Shown piece after piece: positions 15,264 through 24,591 of a stretch of DNA of 64,000 nucleotides. Position numbers and translations under genes: made by a program. Location of the stretch: positions 248,001-312,000 of the forward strand of contig OZ252015.1 in NCBI GenBank assembly GCA_965247525.1, read 5' to 3'. The notes under the pieces were generated by a model. The model did no database searches and was not told the DNA's origin. It saw only the letters and a list, made by a program, of their open reading frames with translations. The number at the start of each line of letters is the position of its first letter. Positions within the stretch are counted from its first letter, which is position 1. The stretch is from JAZKID01 sp965247525. GTDB taxonomy: Bacteria; Pseudomonadota; Alphaproteobacteria; Rhizobiales; UBA4765.

Positions 15264-17363
15264 TTAATTTGGGTTGCACCAGCCGCGTGTGCCACAGCGG
15301 CCTGCCACCGTTTCAATCTTAAAATAGCTTTGACCTTTCGCACCATTGTAAAGCGTTGCGCTGAGCCCTTGTGCTTTTTCTATAACATCACGTGCAAAAA
15401 CAATTTTATTGGCACTGCATGCAGGCTGATCCAGCTTTGGTGTCACAAGAATATTTGCGCGTGTACAATTTTCGATGATCGACATTGGGTTGCGGCTGTA
15501 CGCCAATGTCAATTGGCTCGCCATTTCAACAGCGCAGCCAAAACTGTCACAGCTTTTATCAGACAGGGACGTGACGGCAATGATGTCACGCCTGTCGCCA
15601 TCGTTTTCAAGCCAGCGTTTGGCTTCAAAACTATCGCGCTGGCTCGCAAATATTTTTAACAGCCCGTCTTTGCCGCGTACCGCAAGGCTGCTGCCATAGC
15701 GCGAAATATACAGATCCGGCGCGCGTTCAGTAACGCCAATCAGCAATCCCAATATAAAAGGCACAACGGCAAGAAGTGCGATGCGTCCGCGCCAGAAGCA
15801 GCCCCAGCACAAGGCAAAACTGCACAGCAAAAGTGAGACCATGCCGAAACCAGATACGCCAATCAGGGCATGGGGCAAGTTGGAGACAAGCTTTGCGACA
15901 GCAATCATTTTATCTACGCCAAAACCAAGCAGAGGCAATGCCAATTTTTCAGCGCCAAAAGGCAGCAAAAGAAGCGTCAAAAGCACGCCGGGCATAATCG
16001 CCAATTCGATAAACACAAGTGCAAGCATATTGCCAACGATGCCGAAAAGGCTGATGCGGTGAAAATGGTGCAAGGTAAACGGCGCCGTCGCAATCTCGGC
16101 AACAATACTCGTGAGAAAAGTCACAACAATCAATGTCAGGCAAAAAGCAAAGGCCATGGCAAAAAAGCCTGTGTTCCATGCTTTGAACCGAGGAAAAAAA
16201 TGGCGCTCATGTGCAGCAATTAAGGCCGCTGTCGCGGCAAATGACATTTGAAAACTGGCGCCCAGAATTTCATGTGGGGTAACAGCCGCAATGAGAAGCG
16301 CTGACAGAACGACATTGCGCATTGAAAGCGCTGGCCGATCAAGGAGCACCGCGCCAAAAACAATGATAATCATGATATAAGAGCGCGTGGTTGCGACTGC
16401 ACCGCCTGACATGATTTCATAAAAACTTGCAATGCAAAGCGCCGCCACAGCTGCATATTTTTTTTCAGGAATTGCAAAAAGCCAGATATTGACGGCAGCA
16501 AAAACAAGGCGCGCGGCAAAAAACATTGCACCGGCGACAAGCACCATATGCAGCCCTGATATTGAAAGCACATGCATCAGACCGGAGCCATTGAACGAGG
16601 CATAAAGATCCTGCCCGATGATCGAGCGATCTCCTGTCACAAGGGATGCGGCAATTGCGCCTGTCTCGCCTTGCAGCACATTTTGAATGCGCAGAGTTGC
16701 GTCCCGCCGCCACTGTGTAATTCGCAGCGTGACGCTGTCGATAAAACCCCGGTTTTTGTGTAAAGCGGTTTCTGGAAGTTGTGAAACAAAACCTGTGCCC
16801 GCGATACCTGCAAAATAAGCGTTGAATGATGGATTATAGCCTCCGGGTGTCACTGCACGTGGTAGGGATTGCAGCCGCGCCTGCGTCATGAACACATCGC
16901 CAATTGCCAGCCCCTTTAGTTTGGCACCTGAAAGACGCAAGTAGAAAGGCATGGCTGGCGTGGAATTTTGAATGTCTTTCACGCGCACAAGCATGCGCGG
17001 GCGCAGCTGGCCGGCACGCTCAATATCAACGACCTCGGCGGTAAGGGGAACAGCTTCCTTTGTTGTGACAAGCCGCGGTACCGCGCTTCGATATTCCTCA
17101 ATGCCACCGGCAAGACCGCCACATACAAACGATGCGATTAGTAGACCTGCCATCACATAAAAGCTGCTTTGGCGCACAATTACGAAAATCAGTCCTGAAA
17201 TGATTGTTGCTGAAATTAGCCAGCTGAGCTGCGGTGTCTCGCGCAGCGTGAAATAACAGGCCGCACCGGCGACGAAGCTTGCGGCACACCACAATTGCGG
17301 TCGCCCATAGGCCATTTGCATCAGCCAGATGTCTTGAAGCTTTGCTGCTTTTGCCTGATCCAT
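15264..17363 (-). CDS. comEC: ComEC/Rec2 family DNA-uptake membrane protein
   Basis: ComEC forms the inner-membrane channel for single-stranded DNA in natural transformation; in non-competent species its role is unclear. About 699 residues from ATG 17363 (a TTG at 17402 would add 13). N-terminal membrane helices are followed by a soluble OB-like DUF4131 region (about 110-240), then the Competence domain with the diagnostic GLMHVLSISGLHMVLVAG and roughly ten further helices. The C-terminal soluble part of about 150 residues is short and Cys-containing, and shows no obvious metallo-beta-lactamase motif, as in Hyphomicrobiales homologues. It lies between convergent lexA and divergent gltX. Confidence 0.88.
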   Translation of the reverse strand: MDQAKAAKLQDIWLMQMAYGRPQLWCAASFVAGAACYFTLRETPQLSWLISATIISGLIFVIVRQSSFYVMAGLLIASFVCGGLAGGIEEYRSAVPRLVTTKEAVPLTAEVVDIERAGQLRPRMLVRVKDIQNSTPAMPFYLRLSGAKLKGLAIGDVFMTQARLQSLPRAVTPGGYNPSFNAYFAGIAGTGFVSQLPETALHKNRGFIDSVTLRITQWRRDATLRIQNVLQGETGAIAASLVTGDRSIIGQDLYASFNGSGLMHVLSISGLHMVLVAGAMFFAARLVFAAVNIWLFAIPEKKYAAVAALCIASFYEIMSGGAVATTRSYIMIIIVFGAVLLDRPALSMRNVVLSALLIAAVTPHEILGASFQMSFAATAALIAAHERHFFPRFKAWNTGFFAMAFAFCLTLIVVTFLTSIVAEIATAPFTLHHFHRISLFGIVGNMLALVFIELAIMPGVLLTLLLLPFGAEKLALPLLGFGVDKMIAVAKLVSNLPHALIGVSGFGMVSLLLCSFALCWGCFWRGRIALLAVVPFILGLLIGVTERAPDLYISRYGSSLAVRGKDGLLKIFASQRDSFEAKRWLENDGDRRDIIAVTSLSDKSCDSFGCAVEMASQLTLAYSRNPMSIIENCTRANILVTPKLDQPACSANKIVFARDVIEKAQGLSATLYNGAKGQSYFKIETVAGRCGTRGWCNPN

Positions 17364-17451
17364 TGGTTTGGAGAAGGCTAGCCTATCGCCTTGCAGGGGC
17401 AAAAGAAAAATGGCGCTTGCGTCGGCCTGACAAACCTGTTTTCAACATTCC

Positions 17452-18879
17452 ATGTCAGATCAGCAGCCCATCATCACGCGTTTTGCCCCTTCTCCAACCG
17501 GTTTTTTGCATATTGGCGGCGCACGCACGGCGCTTTTCAATTGGCTTTATGCGCGCCATACGGGCGGCACGATGCTGCTTCGCATTGAAGACACCGACAG
17601 GCAGCGCTCAACGCCCGAGGCCATTGATGCGATCCTTGATGGCTTGAGCTGGCTTGGCCTTCAGGGCGATGAACCACCCGTCTACCAGTTTGCACGCGCT
17701 GACCGCCACCGCGACGCGGCCTTAAGCCTTTTGGAAACGGGCCATGCTTACAAATGTTTTGCCACACCAGAAGAGCTGACCGAAATGCGCGAGGCCGCGC
17801 AGCGCGACGGTTTGCCGATGCGTTATGACGGCCGCTGGAGGGACCGTGACCCCTCGCAAGCGCCCGCAGGCGCGCCCTATGTCATCCGCCTGAAAGCGCC
17901 GAGCGAAGGCGAAACGGTTATTGACGACAAGGTGCAGGGCAAGGTCGTGTTTCAAAACAAGGAGCTTGATGATCTTGTGCTGCTGCGCTCCGATGGCAAC
18001 CCGACTTACATGCTCGCTGTTGTCGTTGACGACCACGACATGGACATCACCACAATTATTCGCGGGGTTGATCACCTGACAAACGCAGCGCGCCAGACCC
18101 AAATTTACAATGCCTTTGGCTGGGCCGTGCCGCAAATGTCGCACATTCCGCTGATCCACGGCGCTGACGGTGCAAAACTTTCCAAACGGCACGGCGCACT
18201 TGGCGTTGAATCCTACCGTGCGATGGGGCTTTTGCCGCAGGCCGTGCGCAACTATCTTGTTCGGCTTGGCTGGAGCCATGGCGACCAGGAAATTTTCAGC
18301 GAACAGGAATTGATTGCGCTTTTCAGTCTTGAGGGCGTTGGCAAATCAGCCGCGCGCTTCGACCTTGCAAAGCTTGAAAACATCAACGGGCTATATATGC
18401 GCGATCTTGGGGTGGACGAGGTTTTTACCGCGTTTTTAAAAGCACTTCCCTATATTCCCGGCGGTGATGTGTTTCTCGGCAGCCTCAATGACGCCAACCG
18501 GAAGCAGCTCAAACATATTTTTGCGCCTCTCAAAGAACGCGCGAAAACATTTGTCGATCTTCTCGATGCCGCGCAGTTTATTGTCAGCCGGCGGCCGCTC
18601 AATCTCGACCACAAAGCGCGCAAATTGATTGAAACACATGGCGACAAACTGCAAAGCATTTTGCCGGTGCTGCAAAACAGCGACGATTTTTCAGCGCTTG
18701 TCTTGGAAGAAAAAGTAAAGGCGTTTGCCGATGCACAGAGTATTAAACTCGGCGATATCGCACAGCCCCTGCGCGCGAGCCTGACGGGCCGCGCCACATC
18801 GCCAGGCATTTTTGACGTGCTGGAAGTCCTTGGCAAAACTGAAAGTATTGCGCGCATTGAGGATCAGTTAACCAACTGA
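17452..18879 (+). CDS. gltX: Glutamate--tRNA ligase
   Basis: Class I aminoacyl-tRNA synthetase charging tRNA-Glu (and often tRNA-Gln, later amidated by GatCAB). The 475-residue enzyme shows the HIGH-type motif in SPTGFLHIGGART (residues about 12-24) and the KMSKS-type motif KLSKRHG (about 242-248), with a C-terminal helical anticodon-binding region. Length and motifs are normal. It is divergent from comEC and followed after 105 bp by gltA. Confidence 0.96.
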   Translation: MSDQQPIITRFAPSPTGFLHIGGARTALFNWLYARHTGGTMLLRIEDTDRQRSTPEAIDAILDGLSWLGLQGDEPPVYQFARADRHRDAALSLLETGHAYKCFATPEELTEMREAAQRDGLPMRYDGRWRDRDPSQAPAGAPYVIRLKAPSEGETVIDDKVQGKVVFQNKELDDLVLLRSDGNPTYMLAVVVDDHDMDITTIIRGVDHLTNAARQTQIYNAFGWAVPQMSHIPLIHGADGAKLSKRHGALGVESYRAMGLLPQAVRNYLVRLGWSHGDQEIFSEQELIALFSLEGVGKSAARFDLAKLENINGLYMRDLGVDEVFTAFLKALPYIPGGDVFLGSLNDANRKQLKHIFAPLKERAKTFVDLLDAAQFIVSRRPLNLDHKARKLIETHGDKLQSILPVLQNSDDFSALVLEEKVKAFADAQSIKLGDIAQPLRASLTGRATSPGIFDVLEVLGKTESIARIEDQLTN

Positions 18880-18984
18880 TTCCATTGCGCTTTCATTGTC
18901 TTGCCGCTGCTGCGCAAATAGGTTACGCCTGTGTCATCTGATACCAGCCGCTCCGGCTGAGTCGCATTTTTCCAGAGGCGGGTC

Positions 18985-20277
18985 ATGACAGCAGAAAACG
19001 TAAAACTTCAGCTTGGTGAAAAAACGTTTGAAACCACACTGAAGCATCCGACCATTGGCGCGCCTGCTGCCGATATCAGCAAACTTTACGCCGAGACAGG
19101 TTGCGTCACTTACGATCCCGGCTTTACGTCAACGGCAAGCTGCGAGTCAAAAATCACTTATATCGATGGCGACAATGGCACATTGCTGTATCGCGGCTAT
19201 CCGATTGACCAGCTTGCCGAGCACGGCGATTTTTTAGAGACCTGCTATCTTCTGCTTTACGGCGAGTTGCCCACACGCCAGCAGCAGGAAGATTTTGTCT
19301 ACCGCGTCACGCGCCATTCGATGTTGCATGAACAGATGACGCGCTTCTTCCAGGGCTTCCGCCGCGACGCGCACCCGATGGCCGTAATGGTTGGCAGTGT
19401 TGGCGCGCTTTCGGCGTTTTATCACGACAGTCTCGACATCACGGACCCGCATCACCGCATGGTCTCCTCCATGCGGATGATCGCCAAAATGCCAACGATC
19501 GCGGCCTGCGCCTATAAATATTCCATCGGACAGCCCTTTATTTTCCCCGACAACAATCTCGACTACACTTCCAATTTCTTGCGCATGTGTTTTGCCGTTC
19601 CTTGCGAAGAATATGAGGTCAATCCTGTTCTCTCGCGCGCGCTCGACAGAATTTTTATTCTTCACGCCGACCATGAACAAAACGCATCGACCTCAACCGT
19701 CCGTCTTGCAGGGTCGTCAGGCGCAAACCCGTTTGCCTGTATTGCGGCCGGCATTGCCTGCCTCTGGGGCCCTGCACATGGCGGTGCCAATGAAGCGGCA
19801 TTGAAAATGCTTGAAGAGATCGGCACGGTTGATCGTATTCCGGAATATGTGCGCCGCGCCAAAGACAAGAACGATCCATTCCGCCTTATGGGTTTTGGTC
19901 ACCGCGTTTATAAAAACTATGACCCTCGCGCCAAAATCATGCAAAAAACAACGCATGAAGTTCTTAAAGAACTTGGCATTAAAGACGATCCGCTGCTTGA
20001 AGTGGCCATGGAGCTGGAGCGCATCGCGCTTCATGACGAGTATTTCATCGAGAAAAAGCTTTATCCAAATATCGACTTTTACTCCGGCATTACGCTGAAA
20101 GCACTTGGTTTCCCAACATCAATGTTCACGGTGCTGTTTGCGCTGGCGCGCACCGTTGGCTGGATCGCGCAATGGTCTGAAATGGTGCAGGATCCGGCAC
20201 AGAAAATTGGCCGCCCGCGCCAGCTCTATATTGGCGAAGCGCAGCGCGATTACGTTCCGGTCTCATCGCGTAAATAA
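18985..20277 (+). CDS. gltA: Citrate synthase
   Basis: Condenses acetyl-CoA and oxaloacetate into citrate at the entry of the TCA cycle. The 430-residue protein is of the hexameric type II kind common in Gram-negative bacteria. Catalytic histidines are in WGPAHGGANEAAL and GFGHRVYK, and the catalytic Asp lies in the C-terminal DFYSG segment. Start ATG 18985 has GAGG upstream. Its last 28 bases overlap the convergent lpxB coding end. Confidence 0.97.
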   Translation: MTAENVKLQLGEKTFETTLKHPTIGAPAADISKLYAETGCVTYDPGFTSTASCESKITYIDGDNGTLLYRGYPIDQLAEHGDFLETCYLLLYGELPTRQQQEDFVYRVTRHSMLHEQMTRFFQGFRRDAHPMAVMVGSVGALSAFYHDSLDITDPHHRMVSSMRMIAKMPTIAACAYKYSIGQPFIFPDNNLDYTSNFLRMCFAVPCEEYEVNPVLSRALDRIFILHADHEQNASTSTVRLAGSSGANPFACIAAGIACLWGPAHGGANEAALKMLEEIGTVDRIPEYVRRAKDKNDPFRLMGFGHRVYKNYDPRAKIMQKTTHEVLKELGIKDDPLLEVAMELERIALHDEYFIEKKLYPNIDFYSGITLKALGFPTSMFTVLFALARTVGWIAQWSEMVQDPAQKIGRPRQLYIGEAQRDYVPVSSRK

Positions 20278-21422
20278 GACAGCACCCGCCCCGCCGCGAT
20301 TGTGGCGGGGTTGGCGTTGTCCGGCAGCATCATTGTTTTTTGAATGTGTGCGAAAGCGTCGAGCTGTGCTTTTCGCTGAGGGCTTTCACCAAGCAATTGT
20401 TCAAGCGCTTTTGCCAAGACGTTTGCGTTCACATCCGCCTGATAAAACTCGGGAACGACTTTTTTTCCTAAAATCAGATTTGGCAAGACAATGGTATTGA
20501 CGACCAGGATGCGGCGCAAAATCGGTGCCATCCAGTTTTCAACCTTGTACGCTACCACCATCGGCACTTTGGCGAGTGCAAGTTCAAGCGTCACTGTTCC
20601 TGATGCCGCAAGCGCTGCATGGGCACGGCGAAACAGCGTCCATTTGGCTTGCTGCCCTTCGATCAAAGTCACGTTTAGCCCCCAGCTTTTGACCTCCTTT
20701 TCAATCGAGGCGCGAAGATGAGGGACAACGGGCAGAACCGCTTGAAAGCGGTATGTTTGCGAAAGCAATTTAAGCGCCTCGCCGAAGGGACCCAGCAGGC
20801 GTTTGACTTCACTTGAGCGGCTGCCGGGCAAAACCGCAATCACTGGCAGGTCTTTACGGCGTTCGCGCTGGTCTTCCGGCGTCAGCGTATGAAGATCTCT
20901 GCGCGCCATCAGCGGATGGCCGACATATGTCGCTTTTGGTCCTTCAAGCTTTTTGTAAAATTGAGGTTCAAACGGCAAAAGCGCCAAAACCTCATCAATA
21001 TAACTGCACATTTTTTTGGCGCGCTTGGGCCGCCACGCCCAGACTTGCGGCGCAACATATTTGATGATCGGAAGATGCGGCAGGCGCTTTCTCACGCGCG
21101 CGGCAACGCGCTGTGTAAATTCAGGGCTGTCAATGACAACAAGAATGTCAGGCAGATTTTGAACGACCGCTTCAACAGTTTGCTTCAGGCGGCGCAGCAA
21201 CAATGGAAAATTCGTTAAAATGGCGACAGGGCCCATCAATGCAATTTCGCTTGAGGGATAAAGCGGCGAGAGGCCTTCGGCCTGCATCAAAACACCACCA
21301 ACGCCAAAAAATTGCGCGCGGCCTTGTGTTTGTAATTTAATTTCACGCATCAACTCCGCACCAAGCTGGTCGCCGGAACTTTCCCCCGCAATAAGAAAAA
21401 GTCGCGGATGACGCTTACCCAT
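20250..21422 (-). CDS. lpxB: Lipid-A-disaccharide synthase
   Basis: LpxB joins lipid X and UDP-2,3-diacylglucosamine into the lipid A disaccharide at the inner face of the cytoplasmic membrane. 390 residues from ATG 21422, beginning GKRHPRLFLIAGESSGDQLG, the GT19 family opening. Other landmarks are GVGG near residue 50, the YVAPQVWAW motif, LPGSR and the AASGTVTLE segment. I reject a longer frame to 21491 because those residues lie within lpxI and precede the canonical start. It overlaps the end of lpxI by 8 bp, is the last gene of the lipid A cluster, and its own 3' end overlaps gltA on the other strand. Confidence 0.96.
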   Translation of the reverse strand: MGKRHPRLFLIAGESSGDQLGAELMREIKLQTQGRAQFFGVGGVLMQAEGLSPLYPSSEIALMGPVAILTNFPLLLRRLKQTVEAVVQNLPDILVVIDSPEFTQRVAARVRKRLPHLPIIKYVAPQVWAWRPKRAKKMCSYIDEVLALLPFEPQFYKKLEGPKATYVGHPLMARRDLHTLTPEDQRERRKDLPVIAVLPGSRSSEVKRLLGPFGEALKLLSQTYRFQAVLPVVPHLRASIEKEVKSWGLNVTLIEGQQAKWTLFRRAHAALAASGTVTLELALAKVPMVVAYKVENWMAPILRRILVVNTIVLPNLILGKKVVPEFYQADVNANVLAKALEQLLGESPQRKAQLDAFAHIQKTMMLPDNANPATIAAGRVLSYLRDETGT

Positions 21423-22269
21423 GCTGCGGATCGACCCCGACAATTGAAAGCTTTTCACGATTGGCCATTTGCACCATTTCGGGAAGATCAACCGTTACAA
21501 CCTTTTCAGCCTCGACAATGATAGCCTTTAAGCCGGCATCTATTGCGTTCTCTACCGTGTCGATACCAATCACTGGCATATCATTGCGAAGCTGCTGCTG
21601 TGGTTTTGCCGCTTTCACCATAATGCCGGAGCGCTTTGGAGCCGGGTAAAGGTCACCGCCGCGCAAATCACGTACCCGTTTCAACATTGCATCGGTGCCT
21701 TCGGCCGCTTCGATGGCGATGACGCGGCTGTTGTCGACCACAATCGATTGGCCAATATCAAGACTGCCCAATTGCCGCAGCGCTGCGAACCCAAGCGCAA
21801 TGTCGGCCTCCAAACCTTCGGGAAGCTGTGTCAGGCCGAAAACACCGCGGCCGGCAGCCATTTGCGGCGCCACATCTTTCAGCGAAACAACCTCAAACTT
21901 TTCATTCTCAAACGCTTTTGTCACGCGCTGCATAACGCTGTCGTCGCCATGCCCACGCGCGGTGAGAAGCAATGGCAGATAGCGCAGTGTCGTGATATCA
22001 AAGCGCATTTTGAAAAGGTTGGGCCGGAAAAACTGACCGGCAAAAACAACCTGCGTGCAACCGGCACGGCGTAGTGCTCTCAGCATTTCGCCAATTTTAA
22101 AAAAAGGAACAAATGTATTTGGAAACTGCGCCAGCGCTTTGTCTGTCACGCCCTGAAAACAGATTGAATGAAATTGCCGTTGCTGAAGAACAAGATCATG
22201 GCACAGAGACAAAGGCAGCGCGCCGCCAAGAGCAATCACACCAAGCGGGGCGATGTTTTCAACCTGCAT
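21415..22269 (-). CDS. lpxI: UDP-2,3-diacylglucosamine pyrophosphatase LpxI
   Basis: LpxI hydrolyses UDP-2,3-diacylglucosamine to lipid X and UMP. It replaces LpxH in most alphaproteobacteria. The 284-residue protein has the DUF1009 architecture: a Rossmann-like N-terminus (PLGVIALGGALPLSLC) and a C-terminal domain ending in a HG-type sequence. Its place between lpxA and lpxB is diagnostic. The ATG overlaps the lpxA stop by one base (TAATG). Confidence 0.92.
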   Translation of the reverse strand: MQVENIAPLGVIALGGALPLSLCHDLVLQQRQFHSICFQGVTDKALAQFPNTFVPFFKIGEMLRALRRAGCTQVVFAGQFFRPNLFKMRFDITTLRYLPLLLTARGHGDDSVMQRVTKAFENEKFEVVSLKDVAPQMAAGRGVFGLTQLPEGLEADIALGFAALRQLGSLDIGQSIVVDNSRVIAIEAAEGTDAMLKRVRDLRGGDLYPAPKRSGIMVKAAKPQQQLRNDMPVIGIDTVENAIDAGLKAIIVEAEKVVTVDLPEMVQMANREKLSIVGVDPQHG

Positions 22270-23066
22270 TATCTGTGCAGCCTTGGCTGTGCCAACGGGC
22301 GGCGTTTGCCGACCGTTTTGATAAAATCAATCATGCGGCGAACATTCACATCGTCGCCGTATTTTTCCTCTGTCTCCGCAAGCCGTTTTGCAAACACATC
22401 TTTGCCATGAAATATCGCGCGATAAGCGCGATTCAACATTTTAATTGAGGCATCGCTAAAACCGCGCCGCTCCAGACCGATGATGTTCAGGCCGATAAGA
22501 TGGCAATCTGCGCCTGTTGCGCTTGCAAAAGGAATGACATGTCCTTTAACGCCCGCGACACCGCCAATGATGGCGTGCTCGCCAATTGTGCAGAACTGGT
22601 GCACAGCGCTGAGACCGCCAATAAAAACCTGCTCGCCAATCTTGACGTGTCCACCTAGTGTTGCGCCATTTGCAAAAATACATTTGCGGCCGACCGTGCA
22701 GTCGTGCGCCACATGGGCGCCAACCATAAACATGCAATCATCACCAATTTCGGTAACGTTGTTTTCCTTGGGGCTTCCGCAATTCATTGTGACGTGTTCG
22801 CGAATTTCGCACCGCGCGCCAATCAGAAGTTGGCCCGGCTGCGTCACATTCTGGTAAATCTGCCCGGTTGCACCAAGCGATGCAAAAGGATGGACAACGC
22901 TGTTCTCGCCAATGATTGTCTCGTTCGCGATAATGACATGCGACACAAGCCGCACGCCGGATTTTAAATGCGCGTGCGGGCCGATGATGCAAAAGGGGCC
23001 AACCTCAACACTCTCATCAAGGCGTGCGCCATCTTCAACGATGGCGGTAGGATGGATTTTTGCCAT
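22269..23066 (-). CDS. lpxA: Acyl-ACP--UDP-N-acetylglucosamine O-acyltransferase
   Basis: LpxA catalyses the first step of lipid A synthesis, 3-O-acylation of UDP-GlcNAc. The 265-residue protein is a left-handed beta helix with hexapeptide repeats over residues about 2-185 and a C-terminal helical region. The catalytic histidine is His121 in GAHVAHDCTVG, matching His125 of E. coli. One base separates it from the fabZ stop. Confidence 0.96.
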   Translation of the reverse strand: MAKIHPTAIVEDGARLDESVEVGPFCIIGPHAHLKSGVRLVSHVIIANETIIGENSVVHPFASLGATGQIYQNVTQPGQLLIGARCEIREHVTMNCGSPKENNVTEIGDDCMFMVGAHVAHDCTVGRKCIFANGATLGGHVKIGEQVFIGGLSAVHQFCTIGEHAIIGGVAGVKGHVIPFASATGADCHLIGLNIIGLERRGFSDASIKMLNRAYRAIFHGKDVFAKRLAETEEKYGDDVNVRRMIDFIKTVGKRRPLAQPRLHR

Positions 23067-23067
23067 A

Positions 23068-23523
23068 TCAACTTTCGGAGCTAACGATCATCGCGCTGAC
23101 AACGGCTTCAGCAACAGTCTGCCCGTCAACCTTGGCATCACCGTGAAACCACCACATGTTTTTACGGTTTTTGATTTTTGTCATATGGTATTCGATGACA
23201 TCGCCGGGAACGACAGGCTTTCTGAATTTCGCATTGTCGATTGTCATGAAATAGACCAATTGCGGCACATTTGAGTTTGGCCGGCTGGCAATGCACATTG
23301 CGCCTGCCGTTTGCGCCATGCCTTCAATAATCAATACGCCGGGATAAATTGGGCTGGAAGGAAAGTGCCCTTGAAATTGCGGCTCATTAAAGCTGACATT
23401 TTTAATGCCAACGCAACTATTATCGCCGTCCATGTCGCGAATGCGATCGACCAATAGAAATGGATAGCGGTGCGGCAGCAGCTCCAAGATGCGCACGATG
23501 TCCGCAGATTTCAGGTCAGTCAT
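23068..23523 (-). CDS. fabZ: 3-hydroxyacyl-ACP dehydratase FabZ
   Basis: FabZ dehydrates 3-hydroxyacyl-ACP in fatty acid elongation, and competes with LpxA and LpxD for the same acyl-ACP pool, which explains its place between lpxD and lpxA. The 151-residue hot-dog fold protein carries the catalytic His53 in FQGHFPSSP and Glu67 in LIIEGMAQTAG. Confidence 0.96.
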   Translation of the reverse strand: MTDLKSADIVRILELLPHRYPFLLVDRIRDMDGDNSCVGIKNVSFNEPQFQGHFPSSPIYPGVLIIEGMAQTAGAMCIASRPNSNVPQLVYFMTIDNAKFRKPVVPGDVIEYHMTKIKNRKNMWWFHGDAKVDGQTVAEAVVSAMIVSSES

Positions 23524-23536
23524 TCGAAAGGCTCCT

Positions 23537-24562
23537 TCACCCTTGCTTATCGCGACTTGCCAGCTGGCTCAAGGCGGCCATTTCACGAAACCACTGTTTC
23601 ACAGGCTTTGCAGGAACGCCGCCATAGCGCGCGCCCGGCGGCACATCATCTTTGACGGTTGAAACGGCGGCGATCTGTGCGCCCTTGCCGATTGTCACAT
23701 GGCCCGCAATCGAACTTTTGCCGCCGATCATCACATAATCTTCCAGGATCACGCTTCCCGACACACCGACATGGCCGACAATAATGCAGTTTTTTCCGAT
23801 CTGCACATTGTGGCCAATTTGCACAAGGTTATCTATTTTTGTGCCATCGCCGATGATCGTATCGCGCAAGGCGCCGCGATCGATTGTTGTGTTGGCGCCA
23901 ATTTCAACATTGTCTCCTATAATCACGCGGCCAATCTGCGGCACTTTCAAATGTTGTCCGCCGTCGAACACGTAACCAAAACCGTCCTGCCCTATCTTAG
24001 CGCCAGGGTGAAGAATGGTGCGCGCGCCGACATGGCAATGCTGAAGCACACAGGCGGGTGAGATAACCGTATCGTCGCCAATCTCCACGCCATCACCGAT
24101 GACGCAATTTGCACCAATCTGGCAGCGTTGACCGATCTGAACATTTTGCCCGATCACAGCGCCTTGTGCGATCAGCGTGCCCTCGCCTATTTTTGCATTG
24201 TCCGCCGTTTTCGTCGGCGCGACGCTGGTGACAGGTTGTGGTGTCAGACTGTCTGGGAAAAACAGACTCAGCACTTTTCCAAATGCCAGATTTGGTTTTT
24301 CGACGACGAGCGGGATCGTTGAAGCGGGGCAGTTTTTAACGAAGGCTAAACTCACAAGACATGCGGCAGCTTTTGTGTTTTCAAGCGCGCCTAGATATTT
24401 GCGGTTTTCAAAAAAAGTCAGGTCTTTGGCTGTGGCCTCATCAAGCGTGCGAACGCATGTAATAGACAAATCCGCAGCATTGTGCGGGAGGCTGGCGCCG
24501 ACATGCTTGGCAATATCAGATAAGGAAAAAGGTCCGGCCTGCTTGAAAAAGCTGTGTTGCAT
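23537..24562 (-). CDS. lpxD: UDP-3-O-(3-hydroxyacyl)glucosamine N-acyltransferase
   Basis: LpxD adds the second acyl chain, at the 2-amino position, in lipid A synthesis. The 341-residue protein has an N-terminal uridine-binding domain (about 1-110), a left-handed beta helix of hexapeptide repeats (about 115-300) and a C-terminal helix. The active-site region is recognisable in the ILHPGAKIGQDGFGYVFD segment. It is 29 bp downstream of bamA and 13 bp upstream of fabZ. Confidence 0.95.
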   Translation of the reverse strand: MQHSFFKQAGPFSLSDIAKHVGASLPHNAADLSITCVRTLDEATAKDLTFFENRKYLGALENTKAAACLVSLAFVKNCPASTIPLVVEKPNLAFGKVLSLFFPDSLTPQPVTSVAPTKTADNAKIGEGTLIAQGAVIGQNVQIGQRCQIGANCVIGDGVEIGDDTVISPACVLQHCHVGARTILHPGAKIGQDGFGYVFDGGQHLKVPQIGRVIIGDNVEIGANTTIDRGALRDTIIGDGTKIDNLVQIGHNVQIGKNCIIVGHVGVSGSVILEDYVMIGGKSSIAGHVTIGKGAQIAAVSTVKDDVPPGARYGGVPAKPVKQWFREMAALSQLASRDKQG

Positions 24563-24591
24563 GGCCGGACACTACGCTGATGGATGCGAAA

